A stretch of DNA of 64,000 nt, from positions 395,954 through 459,953 of the forward strand of contig DPJD01000001.1 in NCBI GenBank assembly GCA_003543215.1. Reading direction: 5' to 3'. The stretch comes from Erysipelotrichaceae bacterium. Lineage in GTDB: Bacteria > Bacillota_I > Bacilli_A > Erysipelotrichales > Erysipelotrichaceae. Both the position numbers and the translations under genes were made by a program. This document shows positions 41,964 through 52,249 of this stretch, one piece after another. The notes beneath the pieces were generated by a model that saw only the letters and a list, made by a program, of their open reading frames with translations, did no database searches and was not told the DNA's origin. Position 1 is the stretch's first letter. Each line of letters starts with the position of its first letter.

Positions 41964-44081
41964 ATGCGAAATTTAGTTATCGTGGAGTCACCCTCCAAAT
42001 CCAAAACCATTCAGAAATATCTTGGGGATGATTATGAAGTTGTTTCCTCCAAGGGACATATCCGCGATTTAGCAACCACGGGTAAAGGTGGTTTGGGTGT
42101 GGATGTGGAACATGACTTCAAACCCAGTTATAAAATAAACAAAGACAAAGGCGATACCGTCAAACAACTTAAGACAAAGGCGAAGAAAGCTCAGATGGTT
42201 TATCTGGCAACCGACCCTGACCGCGAAGGAGAAGCCATTTCGTGGCACTTGGCGGATGAACTTGAGTTGAGTGAAGACAAGACGCAACGTGTCGTTTTTA
42301 ATGAAATCACCAAACCAGCCATCTTGGCTGCTTTTGAACATCCACGTCATATTGATATGAATTTGGTACGTTCGCAAGAAACACGTCGTATTTTGGACCG
42401 TATCATTGGTTTTAAGCTATCCAAGCTCTTACAAAATAAGATCGCAAGTAAATCAGCGGGACGTGTTCAGTCGGTTGCGTTACGATTGATTGTTGAGAAG
42501 GAAAAAGAAATCCTAGCCTTCGTTCCTGAAGAAAAATGGAACATCAAGGCAAGTTTTGAAAAGGATAAGATTGAATTTGATGCGGATATTGATAGTTTTC
42601 AAAATAAGAAATTAAAATTAAAGAATAAAGCGGAAAGCGATGCCGTCATGGCTGCTTTGGGTTCAACCTTTACGGTTGAATCCATCACCGAAAAGCAAGC
42701 CGCTAAGGCGAATAAATTTGCTTTCATTACTTCAACCCTACAACAAGAAGCCGCGAATAAGTTAAATTTTCCTGCAAAGAAAACAATGCGTATCGCACAG
42801 AAGTTGTATGAAGGGGTGCAGATGAGTGAGGGTCAAGAAGGTTTGATCACCTACATGCGTACCGATTCAACCCGTTTCTCGGATCAATTCGTCAAAGATG
42901 CGCAGGCTTATATCAAGGCGACCTATGGTTCGGAGTATGTTGGTCATTACCAAGTCAAAAAGAGTGAGAATGCCCAGGATGCGCATGAAGCCATCCGTAT
43001 GACGCATATTGAATATACACCTGAAGTATTGAAAGATGTCTTGAGTGCGGATGAGTTGAAACTCTACAGTTTGATTTATGCACGAAGTCTAGCTTCACTG
43101 ATGAGTTCACCAAAGACAAAAACCATTACCGTCAATTTGGACCAAAATGGTTACCGTTTTGTGGCAAAGGGCAGTAAATTGGAATTTGACGGTTACTTAA
43201 AAGTTTATGGTAAGTACGAAACCAGTAAAGATAAATGGTTGCCTCATTTGGATGAAGGTGAAAAACTTGAATGCTTGAAAAATGAAGCGATTCAAAGTTT
43301 CACCAATCCACCTCTACGTTATTCTGAAGCACGCTTGATTGAAGCTTTGGAAAGCAAGGGCATTGGTCGTCCAAGCACCTATGCGATGATCATCGATACG
43401 ATCGTGGAACGTTTATATGTAACCTTGGATAAAGGTGAGAACAGTCGTACCAAAGTCTTCATTCCAACCGATCAAGGTTTCTTGACGGATGCGAAGTTGC
43501 AGGATCATTTTGAATCCATCATCAATGTGGATTACACTGCGCAAATGGAAAGTGAATTGGATCATATTGCAGAGGGTAATCAAGATCATGTGGAAGCGTT
43601 GAATCGCTTCTATGAGCGTTTCTTACCACTCTTAACTGCAGCTTATGAGCAGATGGAAAAGATCAAGCCGACGGAAGTGGGACGTGAGTGTCCGGATTGC
43701 GGCAGTCCCTTGGTTGAACGTAATGGCCGCTACGGGAAGTTTGTGGCGTGTAGTAATTATCCAACATGTAAACATGTCGAACGTGAAGTTGTGGAACCCG
43801 TATTGACGGGTGAGATGTGTCCGAACTGTGGCAAACCGCTTGTCGAAAAGATGGGTCGTTTCGGTAAGTTTGTGGCTTGTAGCGATTATCCAAGCTGCAA
43901 AACCATCATCAAAACCGCTAAGCCAAAAGCTGAACTCAAACAAACCGGTGAAATGTGTCCGGATTGTGGAAGTCCTTTAGTTGAGCGTTTCAATCGCTTT
44001 GGCAAGACCTTTGTGGGTTGTTCAAGCTATCCAAAGTGTAAATACATTCAAAAGAAAGCAAAACAAGATGACGAAGCATAA
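41964..44081 (+). CDS. topA: DNA topoisomerase I
   Basis: A 705-residue type IA topoisomerase relaxing negative supercoils. The Toprim domain has [12 protein letters not shown] and DPDREGEAI; the active Tyr297 is in [17 protein letters not shown] is conserved. Three four-Cys zinc ribbons occupy about 573-700 ([24 protein letters not shown]). AGGAGTTAAG precedes the ATG. It overlaps trmFO by 14 bases. Confidence 0.97.
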   Translation: MRNLVIVESPSKSKTIQKYLGDDYEVVSSKGHIRDLATTGKGGLGVDVEHDFKPSYKINKDKGDTVKQLKTKAKKAQMVYLATDPDREGEAISWHLADELELSEDKTQRVVFNEITKPAILAAFEHPRHIDMNLVRSQETRRILDRIIGFKLSKLLQNKIASKSAGRVQSVALRLIVEKEKEILAFVPEEKWNIKASFEKDKIEFDADIDSFQNKKLKLKNKAESDAVMAALGSTFTVESITEKQAAKANKFAFITSTLQQEAANKLNFPAKKTMRIAQKLYEGVQMSEGQEGLITYMRTDSTRFSDQFVKDAQAYIKATYGSEYVGHYQVKKSENAQDAHEAIRMTHIEYTPEVLKDVLSADELKLYSLIYARSLASLMSSPKTKTITVNLDQNGYRFVAKGSKLEFDGYLKVYGKYETSKDKWLPHLDEGEKLECLKNEAIQSFTNPPLRYSEARLIEALESKGIGRPSTYAMIIDTIVERLYVTLDKGENSRTKVFIPTDQGFLTDAKLQDHFESIINVDYTAQMESELDHIAEGNQDHVEALNRFYERFLPLLTAAYEQMEKIKPTEVGRECPDCGSPLVERNGRYGKFVACSNYPTCKHVEREVVEPVLTGEMCPNCGKPLVEKMGRFGKFVACSDYPSCKTIIKTAKPKAELKQTGEMCPDCGSPLVERFNRFGKTFVGCSSYPKCKYIQKKAKQDDEA

Positions 44082-45384
44082 AGCGGTTAAAGTGATTGGG
44101 GCAGGCTTGGCAGGTTGTGAAGCGACCTGGCAGCTTGTCAAACGCGGTATTCCCGTGCATTTATATGAAATGCGTCCTAAGAAGATGACGCCTGCGCATA
44201 ACACTTCTGCGTTTGCGGAATTGGTGTGTTCAAATTCATTGCGCAGTGATGCACTCTTGAATGCGGTTGGGGTCTTGAAACAAGAACTGCGTATGGTGGA
44301 CAGTTTGATCATTCGTTTTGCGGATGAACATCGTGTGCCAGCAGGCAGTGCTTTAGCGGTGGATCGTGAAGGTTTCTCAAAAGCCATCACCGATTTCTTA
44401 CGTAACCATCCTTTGGTGACCATTTTTAATGATGAAGTCACGGAACTTGTGGAAGATGAAGATACGATCATTGCGACGGGTCCTTTAACATCGGATCCTT
44501 TAGCGGAATTCATACGTAAACGTTTCAATCAAAGCTCCCTCTATTTTTATGATGCGGCTGCGCCGATCATTGAGAAAGATTCCATCAATTTCGATATCGC
44601 TTACTATAAATCACGCTATGATAAAGGGGATGCGCAGGATTACATCAATTGTCCAATGACAAAAGAAGAATTCGAGCATTTCTATGAAGAACTGATCAAT
44701 GCGGAAGTGGTACAACCCAAAGATTTTGAAAAAGAAATCTTTTTTGAAGGATGCATGCCTTTTGAAGTCATGGCCAAACGCGGACCCAAAACCCTTACGT
44801 TTGGACCGATGAAGCCGGTTGGCTTATCTCCGGATCGTGAAAAACCACGTCCTTATGCGGTTGTCCAGCTCAGACAGGACAATGCGGCTGCGTCCCTCTA
44901 TAATATCGTGGGTTTTCAAACCCATTTGACTTGGCCGGAACAACGTCGCATCATCCGTATGATTCCGGGTCTAGAAAATGCGGAGTTTGCACGTTATGGT
45001 GTCATGCATCGCAATACCTACATCAAGTCACCGAACTTGTTGAATCAAAGCTACCAAGCCTTGGACAATGAGCATTGGTATTTCGCAGGTCAGATGAGTG
45101 GGGTTGAAGGTTATGTCGAATCCTGTGCGAGTGGTTGTGTCGCCGGCATCGATATGGCACGAAGATTATTGGGCTTAGAACGCTTTTACTTCTCACCAAA
45201 GACTGTCATGGGTGCGATGGCTTATTACATCACCCATACAGATGCGGAAAGCTTCCAACCGATGAATGCGACCTTTGGCTTATTGAATTATGAAGACAAG
45301 GGGAAGAAACATGACCGTAAGGAGCGGATGGCGAACAGCTGTCTCGAAGCTTTTGCGGAACAAATCAAAACCTATGATGTATGA
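44068..45384 (+). CDS. trmFO: Methylenetetrahydrofolate-tRNA-(uracil-5-)-methyltransferase TrmFO
   Basis: A 438-residue flavoprotein making m5U54 in tRNA with methylene-THF. The FAD motif [15 protein letters not shown] is at the N-terminus; [18 protein letters not shown] and [16 protein letters not shown] are diagnostic. ATG 44068 is chosen so that the protein starts just before the FAD motif; longer in-frame sequence lies within topA. Coupled to topA and xerC by short overlaps, as in Bacillus. Confidence 0.96.
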   Translation: MTKHKAVKVIGAGLAGCEATWQLVKRGIPVHLYEMRPKKMTPAHNTSAFAELVCSNSLRSDALLNAVGVLKQELRMVDSLIIRFADEHRVPAGSALAVDREGFSKAITDFLRNHPLVTIFNDEVTELVEDEDTIIATGPLTSDPLAEFIRKRFNQSSLYFYDAAAPIIEKDSINFDIAYYKSRYDKGDAQDYINCPMTKEEFEHFYEELINAEVVQPKDFEKEIFFEGCMPFEVMAKRGPKTLTFGPMKPVGLSPDREKPRPYAVVQLRQDNAAASLYNIVGFQTHLTWPEQRRIIRMIPGLENAEFARYGVMHRNTYIKSPNLLNQSYQALDNEHWYFAGQMSGVEGYVESCASGCVAGIDMARRLLGLERFYFSPKTVMGAMAYYITHTDAESFQPMNATFGLLNYEDKGKKHDRKERMANSCLEAFAEQIKTYDV

Positions 45385-46279
45385 ACATATTGATGCTTTC
45401 TTAAAAAACATTCGTTTGAAAAATACGGGGTCGATCCATACCGAAGCAGCGTATGCACGTGATATCCGACAGTTTCATGCGTTTTGCCTGGATCAGGGTA
45501 TCGAGGATTTTAAAGACGTCGATCTGAATCAAGTTCATCAATATCTCAGTCATTTGAATCAAGCATCGAATACCGGTTTGAAAGCCAGTACTTTAGCGCG
45601 TAAATGTTCCAGTTTACGCTCTTTTTATGACTATTTGTATGAGCGACATCTTGTGACCAACAACCCCTTTAAGGATCTCAGCCCGATTCGCCAAGCGAAA
45701 CATCTCCCCGATTTTCTACTCTTCGATGAGATGATGCGGCTCTTGGATAGTTTTGAATTGGAAGATAAAGAGGGGTATCGCAATCGTGTGCTCTTTGAGT
45801 TGATGTATGCCTGTGGTTTGCGTGTATCCGAAGTCACAGCGCTTAAAATCAATGAGATTGATAGTGAAGACATGTTTCTACGCTTTGTCGGTAAGGGGAA
45901 GGTGGAACGCATGGTTCCGTTCTATCCAGCCATGCAGAAGAAGCTTAAACATTACTTAAAAGAAATCAGACCTCAATATGAACACGCTGTTTTACATCCT
46001 TATGTGTTTGTGAACAGCAAAGGGGATCGATTAAGCCCAAGAGGTGTTCAATTCATTTTGGATAAGGCGGCACAAATGGCGGGCATCAATCGAACGGTTC
46101 ATCCGCATATGTTGCGTCATTCATTTGCGACACATTTGTTGGACAATGGAGCAGATCTACGGATGGTCCAAGAACTCTTGGGGCATGCGAATCTATCCAC
46201 AACGCAGATTTATACGCATGTGACCTTGGATCGTTTAAAAGCGAGTTATCAAAAGGCATTTGAGCGGGCGAAGAAATGA
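45374..46279 (+). CDS. xerC: Tyrosine recombinase XerC
   Basis: A 301-residue recombinase resolving chromosome dimers. The N-terminal SAM-like core-binding domain spans about 1-90; the catalytic domain has Arg150 (CGLRVSEV), GKGKVER with Lys, His245 and Arg248 (HMLRH), [10 protein letters not shown] and nucleophile Tyr280. Two ATGs in a row start it; it overlaps trmFO by 11 bases. The hslVU-codY genes that follow in Bacilli are absent; rpsB comes next. A housekeeping Xer is likely since no mobile element is near. Confidence 0.93.
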   Translation: MMYEHIDAFLKNIRLKNTGSIHTEAAYARDIRQFHAFCLDQGIEDFKDVDLNQVHQYLSHLNQASNTGLKASTLARKCSSLRSFYDYLYERHLVTNNPFKDLSPIRQAKHLPDFLLFDEMMRLLDSFELEDKEGYRNRVLFELMYACGLRVSEVTALKINEIDSEDMFLRFVGKGKVERMVPFYPAMQKKLKHYLKEIRPQYEHAVLHPYVFVNSKGDRLSPRGVQFILDKAAQMAGINRTVHPHMLRHSFATHLLDNGADLRMVQELLGHANLSTTQIYTHVTLDRLKASYQKAFERAKK

Positions 46280-46287
46280 CTTAGTGC

Positions 46288-46316
46288 TTGTCATCTCGGT
46301 CTGGCTATGGTATATT
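46288..46316 (+). promoter_or_regulatory. Promoter of rpsB-tsf
   Basis: The -35 TTGTCA (46288-46293), 17-base spacer, -10 TATATT (46311-46316) with TGG extension. Transcription would start near 46323. Confidence 0.78.
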
Positions 46317-46322
46317 ATTGAA

Positions 46323-46431
46323 TGGCATCTTAGGGATGCACTTCACACACCCGGGATTCACGATTCCGTGCTCAATTTAGAGTTAATCGTGTTAGAACGA
46401 GTGGAGGACTAACGGAAAGCGAGGAATAATT
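46323..46431 (+). promoter_or_regulatory. rpsB leader, candidate S2 autoregulatory element
   Basis: A leader of about 109 bases. GTTAG (46391-46395) can pair with CTAAC (46409-46413), presenting GGAGGA in the loop, while the real ribosome binding site GAGG (46421-46424) follows. Folded rpsB leaders are known in Firmicutes; this one is unproven. Confidence 0.45.
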
Positions 46432-47406
46432 ATGTCAGTCGTATCGATGAAGAAGTTATTAGAACACGGAACCCATTACGGTCATCAGACTAAGAAATGG
46501 AATCCAAAAATGAAGCCTTATATCTACACAGCGCGGAATAAGGTCTACATCATCAACTTGGAAAAGACTTTGGAAAAGTTGGATGATGCGTATGCAGCAA
46601 TGCGTGCAATCGCTGAAAAGAATGGAAAAGTATTGTTCGTAGGAACCAAGAAGCAAGCTCAACAAATCGTTTTGGATGAAGCATTGCGAAGTGGTGCTTT
46701 CTACATCAACCAACGTTGGTTGGGTGGAACCTTGACAAACTTCAGAACCATTCAAAAGCGTATCAAACGTTTATTGGATATCCAAGAAATGGAAGCAGCT
46801 GGAACTTTAGCTGTTTATCCTAAGAAGGAAATCGCACAAATCAAAAAAGAAGAAGCCCGTTTAGAAAATTTCTTGGGTGGAATCAAAGATATGAAGAAAG
46901 TACCGGATGCGGTCTTCGTTGTTGATCCAACAGAAGATTACAATGCGGTTTTGGAAGCTAAGAAATTGGGCATCCCTGTCTTCGCAATCACCGATACCAA
47001 TGCCGATCCAGATATGATCGATTATGGTATCCCTGCAAATGATGATGCGATTCGTTCCATCAAAATCATGGTCAGCTTGATGGCTGATGCGATTGTAGAA
47101 GCAAAGGGTGGCATCTTGACCTATGCTCACCAAGAACAAGATCTTGAAAAGGATATCACCATGAGTGATGTCATCATCAATGTCAACCAACAAAATGAAG
47201 AGAATGAACGTCGTCGTCGTCAACGTATGGAAGAACGTCGTCAACGTGATGAACGCAGTGGCCGTCGTCCTTACGATCGTAATCGTGAAGGTGGCGATCG
47301 TCCAAAACGTGATTTCAAACAATACACACCACGTCCAACTGAAAAAACTGAAGCGACTGCAGCTCCTGCAGAAGTAAAGGTTGAAACAAAAGAGGTAAGT
47401 GAATAA
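46432..47406 (+). CDS. rpsB: Small ribosomal subunit protein uS2 with long charged C-terminal tail
   Basis: A 324-residue S2. The core (about 1-245) is standard: [32 protein letters not shown] and [15 protein letters not shown]. About 75 extra residues follow, first Glu/Arg-rich ([20 protein letters not shown]), then Arg/Gly/Pro and Thr/Ala/Glu-rich, probably disordered; most S2 proteins end near 240-260. No frameshift is seen and the tail runs cleanly into the tsf start with a one-base overlap. The tail might bind rRNA or mRNA. Confidence 0.95.
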   Translation: MSVVSMKKLLEHGTHYGHQTKKWNPKMKPYIYTARNKVYIINLEKTLEKLDDAYAAMRAIAEKNGKVLFVGTKKQAQQIVLDEALRSGAFYINQRWLGGTLTNFRTIQKRIKRLLDIQEMEAAGTLAVYPKKEIAQIKKEEARLENFLGGIKDMKKVPDAVFVVDPTEDYNAVLEAKKLGIPVFAITDTNADPDMIDYGIPANDDAIRSIKIMVSLMADAIVEAKGGILTYAHQEQDLEKDITMSDVIINVNQQNEENERRRRQRMEERRQRDERSGRRPYDRNREGGDRPKRDFKQYTPRPTEKTEATAAPAEVKVETKEVSE

Positions 47407-48296
47407 TGATCACAGCAGCACAAGTTAAAGAATTAAGAGACAAGACGGGCGCAGGCATGATGGACTGCAAGAAAGCCTTGACGGAAACCGATGGCGATTT
47501 AGCGAAAGCGATCGACTGGTTGCGCGAAAAGGGTATTTCGAAAGCAGCGAAGAAAGCTGACCGTGTTGCGGCTGAAGGCTTGACGAGAGCGGTCGTGAAT
47601 GGCAATCGTGCCGTCGTATTTGAAGTGAATTCAGAAACCGATTTCGTTGCGAAGAATGAACAATTCTTGGAATTGTTAAACGTTTTGAGCGATGCCTTGG
47701 TCAACAGCTCTGTCAAGAACCTTGAAGAAGCTTTGGCTTTGGAAGTCAATGGTAAAACCGTTGAAGCCTTGGTTGTGGATGCGACTGCGACGATTGGTGA
47801 AAAGATCACCTTGCGTCGTGTTGAAGTATTGGAAAAATCCGATGCGGAAGTCTTTGGTTCCTATGTACACATGGGTGGCAAGATCTCTGTTATTGCGAAG
47901 TTGAGTGCTACGGATGATGCGGATGTGGCGAAGGATATGGCGATGCAAGTTGCGTCGATGAATCCAAGCTATATTTCACGTAATCATATGCCGGCTGATT
48001 TCATTGAGCATGAACGTAAGATTCAAACTGAAATCATCAAGAACGATGAAGCTTTGGCTAGCAAGCCAGAAGGCGTCTTGAAGGGTATCTTGGAAGGTCG
48101 TTTAAGCAAGTCGTTGCAAGATAGCAGTTTAGTCGATCAATTGTTCTTTAAAGATCAAGATAAGAAAGTTGCGGATGTCGTAAAGGCAGCTAAGACTGAA
48201 GTATTGGCATTTGTACGTTACGCTGTCGGTGAAGGCATCGAGAAGAAAGCGGATAATTTTGCTGAAGAAGTTTTAAATCAAACTTTTGGTCAGTAA
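47406..48296 (+). CDS. tsf: Translation elongation factor Ts
   Basis: A 296-residue nucleotide exchange factor for EF-Tu. The UBA-like start with LRDKTGAGMMDCKKAL and the core motif NSETDFVAKNEQF are diagnostic; length fits the Firmicute norm. It overlaps the rpsB stop by one base (TAATG). A terminator separates it from pyrH. Confidence 0.97.
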   Translation: MITAAQVKELRDKTGAGMMDCKKALTETDGDLAKAIDWLREKGISKAAKKADRVAAEGLTRAVVNGNRAVVFEVNSETDFVAKNEQFLELLNVLSDALVNSSVKNLEEALALEVNGKTVEALVVDATATIGEKITLRRVEVLEKSDAEVFGSYVHMGGKISVIAKLSATDDADVAKDMAMQVASMNPSYISRNHMPADFIEHERKIQTEIIKNDEALASKPEGVLKGILEGRLSKSLQDSSLVDQLFFKDQDKKVADVVKAAKTEVLAFVRYAVGEGIEKKADNFAEEVLNQTFGQ

Positions 48297-48302
48297 TTCA
48301 TT

Positions 48303-48328
48303 AAAGGACACGTTTGTGTCCTTTTCTT
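48303..48328 (+). terminator. Terminator of rpsB-tsf
   Basis: AAAGGACAC (48303-48311), loop GTTT, GTGTCCTTT (48316-48324), then TCTT. Confidence 0.85.
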
Positions 48329-48342
48329 AAAAGGGAGGCAGC

Positions 48343-49056
48343 ATGTACAACAGAATCTTACTAAAACTCAGTGGTGAAGCGCTTGCTGGAACCAGTAATG
48401 GATTTGATGCGGAAGTTTTGGCTCGTATCGCCAATGAAGTCAAAGAAATCACCGAGATGGGCATTCAAGTTGCGATTGTTGTCGGGGGTGGTAACTTCAT
48501 CCGTGGCAAGTTTGCGGAACAGATGGGCATTGATCGTGTGCAGGCCGATTACATGGGCATGCTGGGAACGGTGATCAATTCGATCGCCATCCAAGGTGTC
48601 TTTGAGAAACATGGCGTCATCACGCGTGTGCAAACTGCGATTGAGATGAGCAAGATTGCCGAACCGTTCATTGTTCGTCGTGCGATCCGCCATCTTGAAA
48701 AAGGTCGTGTCGTGATCTTCGCGGCCGGTACGGGCAGTCCTTATTTCTCAACCGATACAACCGCTGCGCTGCGTGCATCTGAAATTGGTGCCGATGTCAT
48801 CTTGATGGCTAAGAATGGTGTGGATGGTGTCTATGATGCGGATCCAAAAGTAAATCCGAATGCGAAGCGTTATGATCACTTGACCTATCGTGAAGTCATC
48901 ACGCGCAATCTACAAATCATGGATCATACGGCCATTACGATGTGTGCGGATAACAACATCGATTTGATCGTCTTTAACATGAATCAAAATGGAAATATAA
49001 AAAAAGCTGTAATTGACCGAAATATTGGTACAATAATATCAAAAGAGGAGAATTAA
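48343..49056 (+). CDS. pyrH: UMP kinase
   Basis: A 237-residue amino-acid-kinase-fold enzyme making UDP from [23 protein letters not shown] and [13 protein letters not shown] are diagnostic. AAGGGAGG precedes the ATG. It is followed by frr with one base between, the standard tsf-pyrH-frr order. Its last codons contain a possible promoter for frr. Confidence 0.97.
   Translation: MYNRILLKLSGEALAGTSNGFDAEVLARIANEVKEITEMGIQVAIVVGGGNFIRGKFAEQMGIDRVQADYMGMLGTVINSIAIQGVFEKHGVITRVQTAIEMSKIAEPFIVRRAIRHLEKGRVVIFAAGTGSPYFSTDTTAALRASEIGADVILMAKNGVDGVYDADPKVNPNAKRYDHLTYREVITRNLQIMDHTAITMCADNNIDLIVFNMNQNGNIKKAVIDRNIGTIISKEEN
49026..49034 (+). promoter_or_regulatory. Possible extended -10 promoter before frr
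   Basis: TGGTACAAT at 49026-49034, inside the end of pyrH. It would give a leader of about 17 bases with AAAGAGGAG. No clear -35. Confidence 0.4.
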
Positions 49057-49057
49057 A

Positions 49058-49603
49058 ATGAAAGCACATTTAGACGCTGCCAAAGAAAAAATGGCTAAAC
49101 GCATTGAAAAGTTGGAACACCACTTCAGTACCATTCGTACGGGTCGTGCAAATCCTACACAACTAGCCGATGTTCATATCGATTACTACGGAACACCGAC
49201 TCCGATCAGTCAGATCGCGAGCATCAATGTCGTAGAAGGTCGTCAGATGGTCATCAAGGCTTATGACAGTTCCAGTCTACGTGCCATTGAACATGCGATT
49301 CAAGCTGCGAACTTGGGTTTCAATCCAACCAACGATGGTTCTGTGATTCGTATCCTCGTTCCTGCACTTACCGAACAAACGCGTAAGGAATTGACGAAGG
49401 AAGTTGCGAAACATGGTGAAGAAGCGAAGGTTGATCTTCGTAATATCCGTCGTGATGCGAATGATCACATTAAAAAAGATGATGCATTGAGTGAAGATAT
49501 GGAAAAGGAAGCTTTGGACAAGGTTCAAAAGTTGACGGATGAACATATCAAGATTGTTGATGAGATGATCAAAGCAAAAGATAAGGATATCATGACTGTT
49601 TAA
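49058..49603 (+). CDS. frr: Ribosome recycling factor
   Basis: A 181-residue factor splitting post-termination ribosomes with EF-G. FSTIRTGRANP and VDLRNIRRDAND are diagnostic of the three-helix bundle; length is close to the 185 norm. AGAGGAG lies before the ATG. Its stop overlaps a terminator hairpin that separates it from uppS. Confidence 0.97.
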   Translation: MKAHLDAAKEKMAKRIEKLEHHFSTIRTGRANPTQLADVHIDYYGTPTPISQIASINVVEGRQMVIKAYDSSSLRAIEHAIQAANLGFNPTNDGSVIRILVPALTEQTRKELTKEVAKHGEEAKVDLRNIRRDANDHIKKDDALSEDMEKEALDKVQKLTDEHIKIVDEMIKAKDKDIMTV

Positions 49604-49625
49604 GCTCACTAAGTGAGCTTCTTTT
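49602..49625 (+). terminator. Terminator of pyrH-frr
   Basis: AAGCTCA (49602-49608), loop CTAAG, TGAGCTT (49614-49620), then CTTTT. Overlaps the frr stop. Confidence 0.72.
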
Positions 49626-49639
49626 GTAAAGGGGAGACC

Positions 49640-50332
49640 ATGGGATTCAAACATGTGGCCATCATCATGGATGGCAATGGACGTTGGGCAAAAGCCCAGC
49701 ACCAACAACGTACGTTCGGCCATCTTCAAGGCAGTGAGAAGGTACGTGAGATTGCGATTGCGGCGAATGATATAGGCATCGAGGTTTTGACCTTGTATGC
49801 TTTTTCGACGGAGAATTGGAAACGTCCTAAAGAAGAAGTGGATTATTTGATGAAGTTACCGGATGTCTTTTTCAATAAGTTTCTAAAAGAATTGATGGCA
49901 AAGAACATCCGTATTCAAACGATTGGTGAACTGGAGGCTTTTCCAGATTCAACGCGACAAGTTTTGGAGCGTGCGATTCAAACAACTTCGAAGAATACAG
50001 GCATGATCCTGTGTTTTGCGATGAATTATGGTGGCCAACGTGAGATCATCTTAGCTGCGCAGAAGTATCACGAAGCGGTTGTAAATGGTATAATAAATAA
50101 AGATTTAAGTCCAGAAATCTTTGAACAATTCTTGATGACCAAGGATTATCACGCTGTTGATTTGTGTATCCGGACCTCGGGTGAACAACGCTTATCCAAC
50201 TTTCTCTTATGGCAGTTGGCCTATGCGGAGTTGATTTTCGAAGCCTTGCCTTGGCCGGAACTAACGGGGGATCATTTCAAAGAATTGGTCTTGGATGCGA
50301 CTAAGCGTGATCGACGCTTCGGAGGTCTTTGA
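49640..50332 (+). CDS. uppS: Undecaprenyl (isoprenyl) diphosphate synthase
   Basis: A 230-residue cis-prenyltransferase making C55 undecaprenyl diphosphate, the wall lipid carrier. IIMDGNGRWAK holds the catalytic Asp; YAFSTENWKRP and RTSGEQRLSNFLLWQ are diagnostic. ATG 49640 with GGGGAGA is preferred over the in-frame ATG-like start at 49613, which lies in the terminator. First gene of uppS-cdsA-dxr-rseP. Confidence 0.96.
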   Translation: MGFKHVAIIMDGNGRWAKAQHQQRTFGHLQGSEKVREIAIAANDIGIEVLTLYAFSTENWKRPKEEVDYLMKLPDVFFNKFLKELMAKNIRIQTIGELEAFPDSTRQVLERAIQTTSKNTGMILCFAMNYGGQREIILAAQKYHEAVVNGIINKDLSPEIFEQFLMTKDYHAVDLCIRTSGEQRLSNFLLWQLAYAELIFEALPWPELTGDHFKELVLDATKRDRRFGGL

Positions 50333-51096
50333 TGAAACAACGCTTTTTGACGGCTTTAGCGATCATTGCGGTTGTGTTGCCTGCGTTTTTATATGGTGGC
50401 TGGCCATTTCGCATCGTTGTTTTCTTCTTTATTTTGACATCGCTTTATGAGATGTATGCCGTTAAGAAGGATGTTTGGCCAATTTGGCTGTATTTCATCA
50501 TGATCGCTTTGATCATCTTGTTTGCGGTTTTGGATTTGGAGAAGCTTTATATTGCGTTCATCTTATTGATGATTGCCTTATTCATTTTGACCATTAGTTT
50601 CGAGTGGTTCACGCCACTTGATTTAACGTATATCTTTACCATGCTCATCCTTTTGACGACAGCACTACGTTCGGTTTTCCTGACGGTGAGTTATGGTCGC
50701 ATCGAACTCGTATATCTCTTGGTGGTGACGTTCTTAACGGATACGGGTGCTTATTTTGCAGGCTATTACTTTGGAAAGAATAAGCTGAATGAACGCATCT
50801 CACCTAAGAAGACCATTGAGGGTTCAATTGGTGGTTGGATCGTTGGGGCGGTTTCTGGTTTGGTCTTTGCCTATTTCTTGGTGGATCGACTACCGTTCAC
50901 AATGATGATCGTGAGCAGTTTGATGCTTCCGATTATCTCTCAAATCGGGGATTTGGCGTTCAGTTCAATCAAGCGTCATTATAAGATCAAAGACTTTGGG
51001 ACCATCTTCCCAGCCCATGGGGGTGTCTTGGATCGGATCGATAGCTTGTTGTTTACTTTGATGGCTTTCTATGTGCTCTTGATGTTGTGGATGTAA
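50332..51096 (+). CDS. cdsA: Phosphatidate cytidylyltransferase
   Basis: A 254-residue polytopic membrane enzyme making CDP-diacylglycerol. The C-terminal signature SSIKRHYKIKDFGTIFPAHG with GGVLDRIDS is present, with PAHGG in place of the usual PGHGG. About seven to eight membrane helices. GGAGG (50321-50325) is 6 bases before ATG 50332, which overlaps the uppS stop by one base. Confidence 0.95.
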   Translation: MKQRFLTALAIIAVVLPAFLYGGWPFRIVVFFFILTSLYEMYAVKKDVWPIWLYFIMIALIILFAVLDLEKLYIAFILLMIALFILTISFEWFTPLDLTYIFTMLILLTTALRSVFLTVSYGRIELVYLLVVTFLTDTGAYFAGYYFGKNKLNERISPKKTIEGSIGGWIVGAVSGLVFAYFLVDRLPFTMMIVSSLMLPIISQIGDLAFSSIKRHYKIKDFGTIFPAHGGVLDRIDSLLFTLMAFYVLLMLWM

Positions 51097-51097
51097 A

Positions 51098-52249
51098 ATG
51101 AGAAAAATCGTAATTTTAGGCGCCAGTGGTTCAATTGGCACACAGACTTTGGATGTCGTAAAGCAACATCCATCTGCCTTGCGTTGCTTAGGCATCAGTG
51201 TGGGTCAAAACATCCCTTGGTTGTTTGAACATTTAAAAAATCATCAGTATGACTTGGTTGTGGTTCAAGATGAGTTTGATGCGAAGTCATTAGCACTTTT
51301 CTACCCAAATCAAGCATTTTCATTTGGTGGTGAAGGTTTAATTAAGTTAGCATGTTTAAATGATGCGGAAGTCGTGGTCAATGCCTTGGTTGGTTTTGCG
51401 GGTTTGGTCCCAACACTTAAAGCGATTGAAGCAAAGAAAGATATTGCTTTAGCCAATAAGGAAACCTTGGTTGTGGCTGGTGAAATGGTCATGGCGAAAG
51501 TCCATGAACATCAAGTCAATCTTAGACCCATCGATTCCGAGCATTCTGCGATTTTACAAGCACTACAAGGCAATGATCCCAAAGCAATCAAGCGATTGAT
51601 CGTTACGGCTTCTGGGGGCTCATTCAGAGATAAGACACGTGAAGAACTTAAAGAAGTAACAGTTGAAGATGCCTTGCGTCATCCCAATTGGTCGATGGGT
51701 AAGAAGATCACCATTGATTCCGCTACCTTGGTTAATAAAGCATTCGAGGTCATTGAAGCCCATCACTTATTCAATCTACCGTATGAACAGATCGATGTGA
51801 TCGTCCATAAGCAAAGCATCATTCATTCGATGGTCGAATACATCGATGGATCCATCATGGCACAATTGGGTACACCCGATATGCGTGTCCCCATACAATA
51901 TGCACTCTGTGGACCAGAACGATTAACTTTAGATGCCAAAGGATTGGATTTCACATCCTTGGCTCAATTGGATTTCAAAGCCTTGGATCCTGACTTCTAT
52001 CCTTTGTTTCCGCTTATCATATCCGCTGCAAAGCAGGGTGGAAATCGGATGTGTGTGGTGAATGCGGCGAATGAAGCCGCCATCCAACTCTTCTTAAACA
52101 ATGAAATCAAGTATCTTAACATTGAAACAGTCATTGAAGATTGTTTGAATCATTTTCCTTATGCATCGAATTTAAGCATTGAACAAATGGTTGAATTGGA
52201 TGCGAAGGTTAAAGACTATGTATTGCATCAACATAAGGAGCTTTCATGA
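51098..52249 (+). CDS. dxr: 1-deoxy-D-xylulose 5-phosphate reductoisomerase
   Basis: A 383-residue enzyme of the MEP isoprenoid pathway converting DXP to MEP with NADPH. ILGASGSIGTQTLDVV binds NADPH; DSEHSAI and ASGGSFRD with HPNWSMGKK form the metal and substrate site. It shows that isoprenoids are made through MEP rather than mevalonate. It follows cdsA by one base with only a weak ribosome binding site, so it is coupled. Confidence 0.96.
   Translation: MRKIVILGASGSIGTQTLDVVKQHPSALRCLGISVGQNIPWLFEHLKNHQYDLVVVQDEFDAKSLALFYPNQAFSFGGEGLIKLACLNDAEVVVNALVGFAGLVPTLKAIEAKKDIALANKETLVVAGEMVMAKVHEHQVNLRPIDSEHSAILQALQGNDPKAIKRLIVTASGGSFRDKTREELKEVTVEDALRHPNWSMGKKITIDSATLVNKAFEVIEAHHLFNLPYEQIDVIVHKQSIIHSMVEYIDGSIMAQLGTPDMRVPIQYALCGPERLTLDAKGLDFTSLAQLDFKALDPDFYPLFPLIISAAKQGGNRMCVVNAANEAAIQLFLNNEIKYLNIETVIEDCLNHFPYASNLSIEQMVELDAKVKDYVLHQHKELS

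Noticed and set aside
45374..46279. Tyrosine recombinase as sign of an integrated element
   Set aside because: Its place between trmFO and rpsB and its motifs are those of housekeeping XerC; no element borders were found.
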